Under the pieces are notes generated by a model, which made no database searches, was not told the DNA's origin, and saw only the letters and a list, made by a program, of their open reading frames with translations. The position numbers were made by a program, and so were the translations under genes. DNA of 37,491 nt from Candidatus Sediminicultor quintus (GTDB lineage Bacteria > Atribacterota > Phoenicimicrobiia > Phoenicimicrobiales > Phoenicimicrobiaceae), in the NCBI GenBank assembly GCA_001773955.1, contig MEYH01000003.1, forward strand, positions 1-37,491, written 5' to 3'. This document shows, one piece after another, positions 20,237-29,452 of this stretch (the first letter of the stretch is position 1; the number at the start of each line of letters is the position of its first letter).

Positions 20237-20305
20237 CCAGAATGACCAATCATATTTCTATTCGTTAAATCATAAATATAATGAACTATATTAGAAAGTG
20301 GATAA

Positions 20306-21052
20306 ATGATTAACATAAAACTTACCATAGAATATGAAGGAACCAAATATTATGGCTGGCAAAGACAAAAAAATTTTTTAAGCATCCAGGGAATTTTGGA
20401 AGAAAAAATATCTCAGATCACCCAAGAAAAAATAATACTTAACGGTTCTGGGAGAACCGACGCAGGAGTGCATGCCTTAGGACAAGTAGCAAATTTTAAA
20501 ACTAACAGTTCTATTCCCTGGGTGGAATTACCTTTGATTCTAAACCGATTACTACCCTTAGATATCAGGATTAAAAAAGCAGAGAGAGTAGATGATAATT
20601 TTCATGCCCGTTATAGTGCAACGGGTAAAATTTATCATTATTATGTTTTGAATCCTAATCTAAATAATAGTTATCTATCTATTTTTTTAAGAAATTATGT
20701 ATATTGCGTTTATAAGAAGATAAATTTGGAAGAGATGAAAAAAGCCAGTATGTTTTTACGAGGAAAACATGATTTTGCATCTTTTGCTTGTTCGGGGAGT
20801 AGGATTAGAAACGGGGAAAGAACTATTAAAGATATAAACATAATTAGAAAGGGGAATATATTTTGTTTTCATATTGAGGCCGATGCTTTTTTATATAAAA
20901 TGGTTCGTACCATCGTCGGTACTCTCTTGGAAGTAGGCAAGGGGAATATAAATTATCTAGAGATGAAGAAGATATTAGAAGCTAAAAATAGAAAAATGGC
21001 AGGTAAAACTGTCCCCGCCAAAGGACTTTTTTTAATGAAAGTAAAATACTAA
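20306..21052 (+). CDS. truA: tRNA pseudouridine(38-40) synthase
   Basis: IEYEGTKYYGWQRQ, GSGRTDAGVHALGQVANF, FLYKMVRTIVGTLLEVG. Confidence 0.97.
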   Translation: MINIKLTIEYEGTKYYGWQRQKNFLSIQGILEEKISQITQEKIILNGSGRTDAGVHALGQVANFKTNSSIPWVELPLILNRLLPLDIRIKKAERVDDNFHARYSATGKIYHYYVLNPNLNNSYLSIFLRNYVYCVYKKINLEEMKKASMFLRGKHDFASFACSGSRIRNGERTIKDINIIRKGNIFCFHIEADAFLYKMVRTIVGTLLEVGKGNINYLEMKKILEAKNRKMAGKTVPAKGLFLMKVKY

Positions 21053-21280
21053 TTAGTCGTTAGCATTAAATGGAATTTGACAGTTTTCAGTTATCGGTTT
21101 ACAGTTTACAGTTCATCAAAAGGGCCTATAATAATATAACTCCTATGCGCTTTGAGCTTTCTTTAAACTTGTAACTCGAAACCTGAAACCTGCAACTTAT
21201 TGCTAATTACACATTACTTATTATAGTATTTTATTTATTAAATGCTATTCACTACATACTACATACTATATACTAATTTA
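21053..21280 (+). repeat. Promoter-bearing ~200-bp dispersed element, copy A
   Basis: attagtcgttagcattaaatggaatttgacagttttcag...gtaactcgaaacctgaaacctgcaacttattgctaattacacattacttatt...; homologous to 28784-28982. Confidence 0.75.
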
Positions 21281-21282
21281 GC

Positions 21283-21311
21283 TTGACATCATCGCTTGAT
21301 TATATTACAAT
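21283..21311 (+). promoter_or_regulatory. Sigma70-type promoter for rplM-rpsI
   Basis: TTGACA (21283-21288), 17-nt spacer, TACAAT (21306-21311), 108 nt upstream of rplM. Confidence 0.75.
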
Positions 21312-21419
21312 TTACTATATTGTTTTCTAGTAAAAAAACAGTATTTTAAGTTGAATCGATAGTTATATTATTTTTTAAAAGTAAATTACACATGAAATTA
21401 TTAGGCAGGGAGGAACAAA

Positions 21420-21845
21420 GTGAAAACCTACAGTGCAAAAGCAGAAGATATTGATAGAAAATGGTATCTAATTGATGCAGAAGGAAAAATATTAGGGAGA
21501 TTAGCTACTCAGATAGCTACAATATTAAGAGGAAAGAATAAACCAACCTATACTCCATCCATGGATTTAGGTGATTATGTAGTGGTTATAAATGCTGAAA
21601 AGATAAAAGTAACTGGAAATAAACTCAAAGGAAAAATATACAGGTATCATACCTCTTATCCAGGAGGCTTAAAAAGCGTTATTCTGGAAACATTACTAAA
21701 GAAAAAACCAGAATTAGTGGTAAAAAAAGCAGTCCAAGGCATGATTCCTCATACAAAATTAGGTAGAGCAATGGTTAAAAAGTTAAAGATTTACAAGGGG
21801 AATGAACACCCCCATCAAGCTCAAAAATTAGAAAAAATTAACTAA
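21420..21845 (+). CDS. rplM: 50S ribosomal protein L13
   Basis: [53 protein letters not shown] start. Confidence 0.97.
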   Translation: MKTYSAKAEDIDRKWYLIDAEGKILGRLATQIATILRGKNKPTYTPSMDLGDYVVVINAEKIKVTGNKLKGKIYRYHTSYPGGLKSVILETLLKKKPELVVKKAVQGMIPHTKLGRAMVKKLKIYKGNEHPHQAQKLEKIN

Positions 21846-21868
21846 GCACGAAGAAGGAGGTCAGATAC

Positions 21869-22261
21869 TTGTCACAGACAAAAAGTTATGGTACCGGAAG
21901 AAGGAAATCCTCAATTGCCAGAGTTTGGTTAGTCCCTGGCAAAGGTAGTATAAAAATTAACAAAAGAATATTAGATAATTATTTTGGACGAGAATCTTTA
22001 TCGACCGTAGTAGAGAAACCTTTAGAATTAGTAAATAAAAAGAATGAATTAGATGTTTTTGCTAAAGTAGAAGGAGGGGGTATTACTGGCCAAGCAGGGG
22101 CGTTACAACATGGAATTGCTAGAGCCCTTCTGCAATATGATCCTACTTTGCGCTCAATCTTAAAGAAAGAAGGTTTATTAACTCGGGATGCAAGGATGAA
22201 AGAAAGAAAAAAATATGGTCAAAAAGGCGCTCGGGCCAGATTCCAATTTTCTAAGAGGTAA
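21869..22261 (+). CDS. rpsI: 30S ribosomal protein S9
   Basis: [25 protein letters not shown]...[29 protein letters not shown] start behind AAGGAGG. Confidence 0.98.
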   Translation: MSQTKSYGTGRRKSSIARVWLVPGKGSIKINKRILDNYFGRESLSTVVEKPLELVNKKNELDVFAKVEGGGITGQAGALQHGIARALLQYDPTLRSILKKEGLLTRDARMKERKKYGQKGARARFQFSKR

Positions 22262-22278
22262 TTATTTTTACATCATTG

Positions 22279-22332
22279 AAAAGAGAAAGGTTAGCCAAGC
22301 AGTAAGGTGCCTTTCTCTTTTTTTTTACTTTT
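22279..22332 (+). terminator. Rho-independent terminator after rpsI
   Basis: aaaagagaaagg (22279-22290) pairs with cctttctctttt (22310-22321), with a long T-tract. Confidence 0.85.
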
Positions 22333-22441
22333 TTATTTGAAAACTACTCGTTTTAAATTTTTTTAATTGTATACTGATAACTGAAAACTGTATTTTGTAT
22401 TTAAAACTAACGACTAATCTACCTTTTTAAGGAAGCACACA

Positions 22442-23530
22442 TTGAAAATAAATCCTCATTTAGATATTTATTTAGACAAGATAAAAAGTAATTCAGAAAA
22501 TATTAAAACCCTTTGTTTAAAACACGGAATTACAGTAGTAGGAATAACTAAAGGATGTTGTGCTATTACGGAAGTAGGTCAAGCCATGATAGACGGGGGG
22601 ATAAATATTTTAGGCGATTCTCGAATTGAGAATCTCAAAAGATTGAAAAAATCTGAGCTTAAAGTCGAGACGATGTTAATAAGGATTCCTATGTTAAGTG
22701 AAGTGGATAGAGTTTTAGATTGGGCAGACATAAGTTTAAACTCAGAAATTTCGGTAATTAAATCATTATCACAGGAAGCTTTAAAGAGAAAGTCCGTTCA
22801 TAGAATAATTCTAATGATAGACTTAGGTGACTTAAGAGAAGGAATTATGCCAGATGACGCTTTGCAAATGGTAGACGAAATTAGAAAATTACCAGGAGTA
22901 AAAATAATAGGCATTGGTGCAAATTTTTGCTGTATCAGCGGAGTAATGCCTACTCGGAAAAACCTAACCAAACTGGTTGAATTAGCTGAAGAAATCGAAA
23001 AAAATTTTCATATAAATTTGGAGGTAATTTCAGGGGGCAACACCAGTGTTTTAAAATTAGTTGAAGATGATGTTATTCCCAATAGAATAAACCAGTTAAG
23101 GATAGGAGTAGGCATCATGCTTGGCCAAGATGATGTAAGATTGCGCAATATAGCAGGTACCTATCAAGATACTTTTATTTTAACTGCAGAAGTTATAGAA
23201 GTACAAGAGAAGCCATCTTTTCCCCGAGGAGAGATTGGCCGGGATGCTTTTGGGGAGATACCCGTTTTTCGAGATTTAGGAATAAGGAAAAGAGCCATTT
23301 TAGCAATAGGGAAACAGGACACTTATCTCGATAGTTTGATTCCTTTGAAAGAAGGAATCAAAATAGTAGGTGCAAGTAGTGACCATTTAATTATTGATAT
23401 TACTGATTCTAAAGAAGAATTAAAAGTTGGTGCTGAAGTAAGGTTTAAATTAAATTATCCCGCATTGCTTTCTGCCACCACTTCAAAATATGTAAAAAAA
23501 TATTTCTATAAAAGGAAGGAGATAAAATAA
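22442..23530 (+). CDS. Alanine/ornithine racemase family PLP-dependent enzyme
   Basis: Ala_racemase_N-like fold: VVGITKGCCAITEVGQAMIDGGINILGDSRIENLKRL, MIDLGDLREGI, ISGGNTSVLKLVE, LRIGVGIMLG. TTG start; stop overlaps the argF start. Confidence 0.8.
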   Translation: MKINPHLDIYLDKIKSNSENIKTLCLKHGITVVGITKGCCAITEVGQAMIDGGINILGDSRIENLKRLKKSELKVETMLIRIPMLSEVDRVLDWADISLNSEISVIKSLSQEALKRKSVHRIILMIDLGDLREGIMPDDALQMVDEIRKLPGVKIIGIGANFCCISGVMPTRKNLTKLVELAEEIEKNFHINLEVISGGNTSVLKLVEDDVIPNRINQLRIGVGIMLGQDDVRLRNIAGTYQDTFILTAEVIEVQEKPSFPRGEIGRDAFGEIPVFRDLGIRKRAILAIGKQDTYLDSLIPLKEGIKIVGASSDHLIIDITDSKEELKVGAEVRFKLNYPALLSATTSKYVKKYFYKRKEIK

Positions 23531-24462
23531 TGGCTATAGATATGAAAGGCAAAAATTTAGTATCCATTAATGATTTGAGCAGAGAAGAGGTTACTCAAAT
23601 ATTAGAAACTGCTGAGATTATAAAATTGAGATATTATTCTCATGAAGAACAACCTCTTTTAAAGGGGAAAGTTTTAGGAATGATTTTTCAAAAACCTTCT
23701 TTAAGAACCAGGGTATCTTTTGAAGCAGGAATGATTCAATTGGGTGGGCAAGCAATTTACTTAGGTCCCGATGATATAAAATTAGGAGAAAGAGAAGCAA
23801 CTAAAGACATTGCTCGAGTGTTATCTCGTTACGTAAACGGAATTATGGCTCGAACTTTCAGTCATGAAATAATATTAGAATTAGCCAAGTATTCATCAGT
23901 TCCAGTTATTAATGGATTGTCTAACCTTTTGCACCCCTGTCAAGTTTTAGGTGATCTGTTAACGGTTAAAGAAAAGAAGGGTAGATTGTCTAATCTTAAA
24001 TTAGTTTATATTGGCGATGGAAATAATGTGGCACATTCCTTATTATTTGGAGCGGTTAAGGTAGGAATGGACATTGTTTTAGCCGTTCCTCCTGGCTACG
24101 AGCCGAAGGAAGAGATTGTAAATCTAGCCAACAAGGATGCTAAAAAAATAGGCAGCAAAATAGAATTTATCCGAGATCCAAAAGAAGCTGTAGTTGGAGC
24201 TGATGTTATATATACCGATGTTTGGACCAGCATGGGATTTGAAAAAGAGAGTGAAATTAGAAAAGAGGTGTTTAAGCCTTATCAAATAAATCAAGATTTA
24301 GTAAATAAAGCAAAAGATGATGTAATAATATTACATTGTCTGCCTGCTCATCGTGGGGAAGAGATAACTGATGAAGTTGTAGATGGTCCTCATTCTGTCG
24401 TAGTTGATCAAGCAGAAAATAGGTTACATGCTCAAAAAGGAATCTTAGCTTTACTATTATAA
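23530..24462 (+). CDS. argF: Ornithine carbamoyltransferase
   Basis: FQKPSLRTRVSFEAGMIQLGG, HPCQVLGD, DVWTSMGFE, HCLPAHRGEEITDEV. Confidence 0.94.
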   Translation: MAIDMKGKNLVSINDLSREEVTQILETAEIIKLRYYSHEEQPLLKGKVLGMIFQKPSLRTRVSFEAGMIQLGGQAIYLGPDDIKLGEREATKDIARVLSRYVNGIMARTFSHEIILELAKYSSVPVINGLSNLLHPCQVLGDLLTVKEKKGRLSNLKLVYIGDGNNVAHSLLFGAVKVGMDIVLAVPPGYEPKEEIVNLANKDAKKIGSKIEFIRDPKEAVVGADVIYTDVWTSMGFEKESEIRKEVFKPYQINQDLVNKAKDDVIILHCLPAHRGEEITDEVVDGPHSVVVDQAENRLHAQKGILALLL

Positions 24463-24503
24463 ATATATGTTACATAATTATAACCCAAAAAGTAAACAAA
24501 ATG

Positions 24504-24580
24504 GTAGGGGCACGATGCATCGTCCCCAAGGTAAACAGAAGACAATAAAACATAAAGGGCACAATTCATTGTGCCCCTAC
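24504..24580. repeat. GTAGGGG...CCCCTAC two-hairpin element
   Basis: GTAGGGGCACGATGCATCGTCCCC ... GGGCACAATTCATTGTGCCCCTAC. Confidence 0.85.
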
Positions 24581-24708
24581 AAAATCATAAAAACTGTAAA
24601 CTGATAACCGATAACTGAAAAATTGTATTTGAAACTAACGACTATTTATTCACTAACCAAGAAGAGTTCACGATGTCTGTATATTTAATAACTTACAACT
24701 AATTTGAT

Positions 24709-24737
24709 TTGATTAAAGAACAAAATAACTTTATAAT
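24709..24737 (+). promoter_or_regulatory. Promoter-like sequence, duplication copy 1
   Basis: TTGATT (24709-24714), 17 nt, TATAAT (24732-24737). Confidence 0.55.
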
Positions 24738-24870
24738 TATGACAGGAAAAACTTTTCACTAGCGACTTATTTATCTTGCATTTTGTATTTTAACTAACGA
24801 CTATTCACTATTCACTAACGACTAAGAGTTCACGATGTCTGTATATTTAATAACTTACAACTAATTTGAT

Positions 24871-24899
24871 TTGATTAAAGAACAAAATAACTTTATAAT
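24871..24899 (+). promoter_or_regulatory. Promoter-like sequence, duplication copy 2 (upstream of cdaA)
   Basis: TTGATT (24871-24876), 17 nt, TATAAT (24894-24899); ~110 nt upstream of the cdaA GTG. Confidence 0.6.
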
Positions 24900-25007
24900 T
24901 ATGACAGGAAAAACTTTTCACTAGCGACTTATTTATCTTGCATTTTGTATTTTAACTAACGACTATTCACTATTCACTAACGACTAATTTAAAAAGGGGA
25001 GAATCAA

Positions 25008-25817
25008 GTGCCAATCTCTTTCAGCATTTTAGACCTTATAGACATATTAGTCATTGCTTTTATTTCCTATCACCTAATTCTCTTAATCAAAAATACCCCG
25101 GCAGTACAATTAATCAAAGGATTATTTATTCTTTTTATTGCTTCTTTTATTGCTGATCAGCTTGGTCTTAGAACTATTAATTGGCTTCTAAAAGGAGCCA
25201 TGGCTATGATGGTTGTGGCTCTGCCTATAATATTTCAACCAGAAATAAGAAGAGGGTTATTAAAGATGGGGAAAAGAGGATTTTTTATAAATACCTCCTT
25301 TCTGCATAAAGAAGTCGATAAAAAAATTGAACAATTGATAAATGGATTGGTTATGGTAATGCCAATGCTTTCCAGTAAACATAAAGGAGCTTTGGTGGTT
25401 TTAGAGAGAGAGGTCGGTTTAAAAGATATTTTAGAGACCGGTATTATTTTAAATAGTGAATTTTCTCCAGAATTATTATATTCTATATTTATGCCCGACT
25501 CTCCTTTACATGATGGAGCTGTAATTCTTAGAGGGAATAAGATTGCAGGGGCGAATTGCATTTTACCGCTAAGCGAGAGAATGGATATTAGTAAATCTTT
25601 AGGTACCCGACATAGAGCGGCTTTAGGGTTAAGTGAACAGACAGATGCTTTGATAATTATAGTATCAGAAGAGACAGGAAATATATCCATTGCTTTAGAT
25701 GGTAAGATTACCCGACCTATGGAACCCCAGGGATTAAAAAAGATGTTAACACATTTATACCAACCCAAGATAATCTCTGAATTTGGTTTCTGGCCGACAG
25801 AGGATAATAAAAAATGA
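25008..25817 (+). CDS. cdaA: Diadenylate cyclase CdaA (DacA)
   Basis: N-terminal TM segments plus DAC domain: GALVVLERE, DSPLHDGAVILRGNKIAGANCILPLS, LGTRHRAALGLSEQTDALIIIVSEETG. GTG start; cdaR and glmM downstream. Confidence 0.96.
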   Translation: MPISFSILDLIDILVIAFISYHLILLIKNTPAVQLIKGLFILFIASFIADQLGLRTINWLLKGAMAMMVVALPIIFQPEIRRGLLKMGKRGFFINTSFLHKEVDKKIEQLINGLVMVMPMLSSKHKGALVVLEREVGLKDILETGIILNSEFSPELLYSIFMPDSPLHDGAVILRGNKIAGANCILPLSERMDISKSLGTRHRAALGLSEQTDALIIIVSEETGNISIALDGKITRPMEPQGLKKMLTHLYQPKIISEFGFWPTEDNKK

Positions 25818-27025
25818 AAGAATTAAAAAATTGGTTTTTAAAAAATATAGATATCAAATTACTCTCTTTATTTTTAGCGATTATTCTATGGTTGTATATA
25901 GCAAGTGGAGAGAACCCCATAGTAGATAATTTTATCGATGTATCTCTTATCCAAAATAATCTCAGCGAAGACTTAGTGATAAAAGAGTTTCCCACAAATG
26001 TAAGCATGGGGATTAAAGGCCCCAAAAATATAATAAATAACATTTCTTCTCATCAGATTAGTGGGACAGTAAATTTTTCTGAAATTAACAAAGAAGGTCT
26101 ATATAAATTGAAGGTAGAAGTTGTTGCTCCTAAGGGAACACAGATCACCAGAATTATTCCTCCAGAAATAAAAGTTGAAGTTGAAAAAGTTTTAACTAAA
26201 GAGATTGAAGTTGAATATAGCTTAATAGGGGTTCCCGAAAAAGGATATTCTTTAACTGACGAACCTCAATTTAATCCTCCTAAGGTTAAGGTAATTGGTG
26301 CTCAGAGTGTATTAGAAAATATAAAACAGATAATTTGTGCTATTGATATTTCCGGAATAAAGGAAGATCTGAGCAGGAAACTAACAGTAAAAGCAGTTGA
26401 TGTAAACGGAAATGAAATTAAAGAAGTAAAGATTGAACCGGATATAGTGGGAGTATCGATTTCTTTAACTCGTGGGTATCCCGAAAAGCAATTAACAGTA
26501 AAACCAAAAATAATCGGGAAGCCAGCTCCGGGTTATCATATTTCTGAAATATTATCTGATCCCGATGATATAAAGATTTTTGGTAATTATTCTAAAATAA
26601 GTAATATTGAATTTTTAGAGACTATTGCCATTGATGTAAGTGGAATTACCAAGACTCTTTCAGTGAAAGTCCCGCCTGCCTTGGAAGAAGGATTAAATAT
26701 AGTGGAGGGTGAGGTTGAACTGATAGAGGTAACCATACAAGTTAAGGAAGCCATAATCCAGAAAATCCTAAAAAATATTTCAGTTGTACCTCAAAATTTC
26801 TCTCCCTTTGTGCCTTATGAAATAAAACCAAAGGTAGTTGATATAACTGCTGAGGGGAAAAATATGTTAGTTGACAAATTACAAGCAGAAGACGTAAAAG
26901 TCTATGTGAAATTTACGGATGATTTTAGGAAAGAGCAGAAGGTAAAAGTTCAAGTAGATCTTCCCGAAGGAATTTCTTTAATTAAAATTGAGCCAGAAGA
27001 AGTAACGGTGTTGATTGGTAAATAG
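25814..27025 (+). CDS. cdaR: YbbR-domain protein CdaR (CdaA regulator)
   Basis: N-terminal TM anchor (NIDIKLLSLFLAIILWLYIASGENP) and YbbR-type repeats (EVEYSLIGVPEKGYSLTDEPQFNPPKVKVIGAQSVLENI); overlaps the cdaA stop. Confidence 0.92.
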   Translation: MKELKNWFLKNIDIKLLSLFLAIILWLYIASGENPIVDNFIDVSLIQNNLSEDLVIKEFPTNVSMGIKGPKNIINNISSHQISGTVNFSEINKEGLYKLKVEVVAPKGTQITRIIPPEIKVEVEKVLTKEIEVEYSLIGVPEKGYSLTDEPQFNPPKVKVIGAQSVLENIKQIICAIDISGIKEDLSRKLTVKAVDVNGNEIKEVKIEPDIVGVSISLTRGYPEKQLTVKPKIIGKPAPGYHISEILSDPDDIKIFGNYSKISNIEFLETIAIDVSGITKTLSVKVPPALEEGLNIVEGEVELIEVTIQVKEAIIQKILKNISVVPQNFSPFVPYEIKPKVVDITAEGKNMLVDKLQAEDVKVYVKFTDDFRKEQKVKVQVDLPEGISLIKIEPEEVTVLIGK

Positions 27026-27095
27026 TGAATAGTCGTTAGTCGTTAGTGAATAGCATATTTAGTATATAGTATTTAGTATATAGTATGTAGCTAAG
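27024..27095 (+). repeat. Heptad array after cdaR
   Basis: tagtgaa tagtcgt tagtcgt tagtgaa ... agtatat agtattt agtatat agtatgt; the first TAG is the cdaR stop codon. Confidence 0.85.
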
Positions 27096-27259
27096 AAGCC
27101 AGAATAAAGAAGTCAGAATGTAATCCTATTGCGTATCGAGTATTGCATATCGCGTTAAGAAAATAGTAGTCAGGAGTCAGGAGATTAGATAGAGTATAGC
27201 GTATTTGGTTAGTTGGTTAAGAGAATTAGCGGAAAGCGTGGAGGTTTAGTGTTTAGTAG

Positions 27260-27331
27260 GTAGGGGTTCGATTCATCGAACCCGCTAAAAAAAATACCAG
27301 AATTCCCCGGTCGGAAAAATCCGACCCCTAC
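27260..27331. repeat. GTAGGGG...CCCCTAC two-hairpin element
   Basis: GTAGGGGTTCGATTCATCGAACCC ... GGTCGGAAAAATCCGACCCCTAC. Confidence 0.85.
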
Positions 27332-27435
27332 ACCAGATTCAAAGATTACAATGATATAAAACATAATAAGTTGAAAACTTGCATTTATACTAACGACTAT
27401 TCACCATTCACTAACGACTAATAAAGGGGTAGTTT

Positions 27436-28782
27436 ATGAAAAAATTATTTGGAACTGATGGGATAAGAGGGATTGCTAATAAAGAACCTATAACTGCGGA
27501 GACAGCCTTTCATATAGGAAGAACCGGGGCATATTTATTTAAAGATGAAGATAATCCGAGGATATTAATTGGTAAAGATACTAGAATTTCGGGAGATATG
27601 TTAGAAGCTGCTTTAATAGCAGGAATATGTTCAGCAGGTGTAGATGTCCTAAGAGTTGGAATAGTGCCTACCCCCGTAGTAGCTTACCTAACCAGAGTTT
27701 ACCATGCTAGTTGCGGTATAGTTATTTCTGCTTCACATAATCCTTTCGATCACAACGGCATTAAATATATTAGAGGGGATGGTTTTAAGTTTTCTGATTC
27801 AGAAGAAGAAGAGATAGAGAGAATATATTTTGAAAATCATTCAAGGGATGAATGGCCTGCCAAGAAAAATATTGGCAGGGTAAAAGAATTAGCTGGAGCA
27901 ATAGAAAGATATATTGATTACATAAAAAATACCCTTCCCCCAAAATTTACACTTAAGAGATATAAAATCGTTTTAGATTGTGCCAATGGTGCTTCTTTTA
28001 TGATTGCCCCCCGTGTTTTTGCAGAATTGGGGGCAGAGATAATTGCTATAAACGATAAACCCAACGGTACTAATATAAATTTTAATTGTGGTTCAGTACA
28101 TCCTGCTTCTTTGAGAGAAGAAGTTTTAAGACAAAAAGCAGATTTAGGTTTTTCTTATGATGGAGATGCAGATAGGGTTATTGCTGTAGATGAAAAGGGA
28201 AACATTGTAGACGGAGATCAAATAATGGCAATTTGTGCTTTAAATCTTTTCCAGAAAACCCAGTTGCCCTATAAAACGGTAGTAACTACTTTAATGAGTA
28301 ATACCAGCTTTGATAGGGCTATAGAAAAAGCGGGAGGAAAAGTGATAAGAACTAATATCGGTGACCGTTATGTATTGGAAATGATGAAGAAAGTTAAGAC
28401 AGTATTGGGAGGGGAACAATCAGGTCATATTATTTTTTTGCGATATAGTACTACCGGGGATGGATTGTTAACTTCTTTACAACTTATGAAGGTTCTCCTG
28501 GAAGAAGAAAAACCCCTATCTAATCTGGCTTCAGTAATGGAAAAATATCCTCAGATTATTTTGAATTATGAGGTTAAAGATAAAGAACGATTCTTTAAAA
28601 ATGTTTGCATAAATAAATATATTAAAGAAATAGAAAATGAACTTGACGGAAAAGGTAGAATTTTTGTCCGTGCTTCTGGTACTGAACCATTAATTAGAAT
28701 ATTGTTAGAAGGAGAAAACGAAAATAAATTAAAAAAAATTTCCCAGGATCTGGAAGAATTGATTAAAAAGGAAGATATTTAA
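27436..28782 (+). CDS. glmM: Phosphoglucosamine mutase
   Basis: KLFGTDGIRGIANKEPIT, ISASHNPFDHNGIK, FSYDGDADRVIAVDEKG, VRASGTEPLIRI. Confidence 0.97.
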   Translation: MKKLFGTDGIRGIANKEPITAETAFHIGRTGAYLFKDEDNPRILIGKDTRISGDMLEAALIAGICSAGVDVLRVGIVPTPVVAYLTRVYHASCGIVISASHNPFDHNGIKYIRGDGFKFSDSEEEEIERIYFENHSRDEWPAKKNIGRVKELAGAIERYIDYIKNTLPPKFTLKRYKIVLDCANGASFMIAPRVFAELGAEIIAINDKPNGTNINFNCGSVHPASLREEVLRQKADLGFSYDGDADRVIAVDEKGNIVDGDQIMAICALNLFQKTQLPYKTVVTTLMSNTSFDRAIEKAGGKVIRTNIGDRYVLEMMKKVKTVLGGEQSGHIIFLRYSTTGDGLLTSLQLMKVLLEEEKPLSNLASVMEKYPQIILNYEVKDKERFFKNVCINKYIKEIENELDGKGRIFVRASGTEPLIRILLEGENENKLKKISQDLEELIKKEDI

Positions 28783-28783
28783 A

Positions 28784-28982
28784 TAGTGAATAGTCGTTAG
28801 TATTAAATGTAAGTTGACACTTTTCAGTTACCTGTTTATAGTTTACGGCTCATTAAAATGCCGTATAATAATACATTCCATACTTTGAGCTTTCTATAAA
28901 TTTGTAACTTGTAACTCGAAACCTGCAACTTATTACTAATTACACATTACTTATTACTGTATTTTATTCACTAACGACTAAT
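28784..28982 (+). repeat. Promoter-bearing ~200-bp dispersed element, copy B
   Basis: aatagtgaatagtcgttagtattaaatgtaagttgacac...attactgtattttattcactaacgactaat; ends are inverted repeats of one another. Confidence 0.8.
28814..28842 (+). promoter_or_regulatory. Sigma70-type promoter inside repeat copy B, reading toward glmS
   Basis: TTGACA (28814-28819), 17 nt, TATAGT (28837-28842). Confidence 0.6.
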
Positions 28983-29029
28983 AAAGAGGGTGATTGAAAG
29001 AAAAACATATAATAAAAAAATTGAATACA

Positions 29030-29195
29030 AGCGCCAGAGCTTACTCAATATAAAGGACTAAGTGTTTTGATAGGGTAAGTTGACGAGGAAGGAGTTTATC
29101 GAAAATTCGGCGGATGCTCCTGGGTTTGCCAGATCTTTGGAAAACCTACAAAACTTGTGAGTAATTGCAAGCACAAAAAGGTTTTTATGGCAAAA
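29030..29195 (+). ncRNA. glmS ribozyme (glucosamine-6-phosphate-activated self-cleaving ribozyme)
   Basis: A|GCGCCAGAGCTTAC...GTAAGTTGACGAGGAAGGAGTTTATCGAAAATTCGGCGGATGCTCCTGGG matches the conserved core (GCGCC, GTTGACGAGG, TTTATCGA, TCGGCGGATGC). P3 GGAG/CTCC, outer TTTGCCA/TGGCAAA, AAAACCT/AGGTTTT and inner CTTG/CAAG stems are present. Lies upstream of glmS. Confidence 0.95.
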
Positions 29196-29452
29196 TAAAT
29201 CCATTCTTAAGTATTCTTACAAAGGTTTTTCTATTCTAGTACAGACAGTTTTTTTAAAATATAACGCAAAGCTAAAAGTGCAAAGTGTAAAATAAAACTC
29301 AAAACTCAAAATTATGAAAAAAGTTTTAAATTTTTAATTGTAATTTTTAGTTTTTCGCTTTAAACACTAAGTTTTAGCCAGGTTATAATACAATTACTTA
29401 AAAAAGTTCTTAGATATTAAGATATTTATTGTAGAAGTAGAAACAGTGGAGA

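Larger units (their letters stand above)
24662..24987 (+). repeat. Perfect 162-bp tandem duplication
   Basis: aagagttcacgatgtctgtatattt...ttcactaacgact occurs twice with 162-bp offset (24662-24823 and 24824-24985; identity continues to 24987). Confidence 0.95.

Noticed and set aside
24662-24987. CRISPR or VNTR locus at the 162-bp repeat
   Set aside because: Only two copies with no unique spacer between them; a simple tandem duplication.
27262-27284. tRNA T-arm-like GGTTCGATTC
   Set aside because: It is the loop region of a GTAGGGG hairpin element; there is no acceptor, D or anticodon arm around it.
29205-29260. Additional riboswitch directly after the glmS ribozyme
   Set aside because: No recognisable conserved core; only AT-rich sequence before the repeat.
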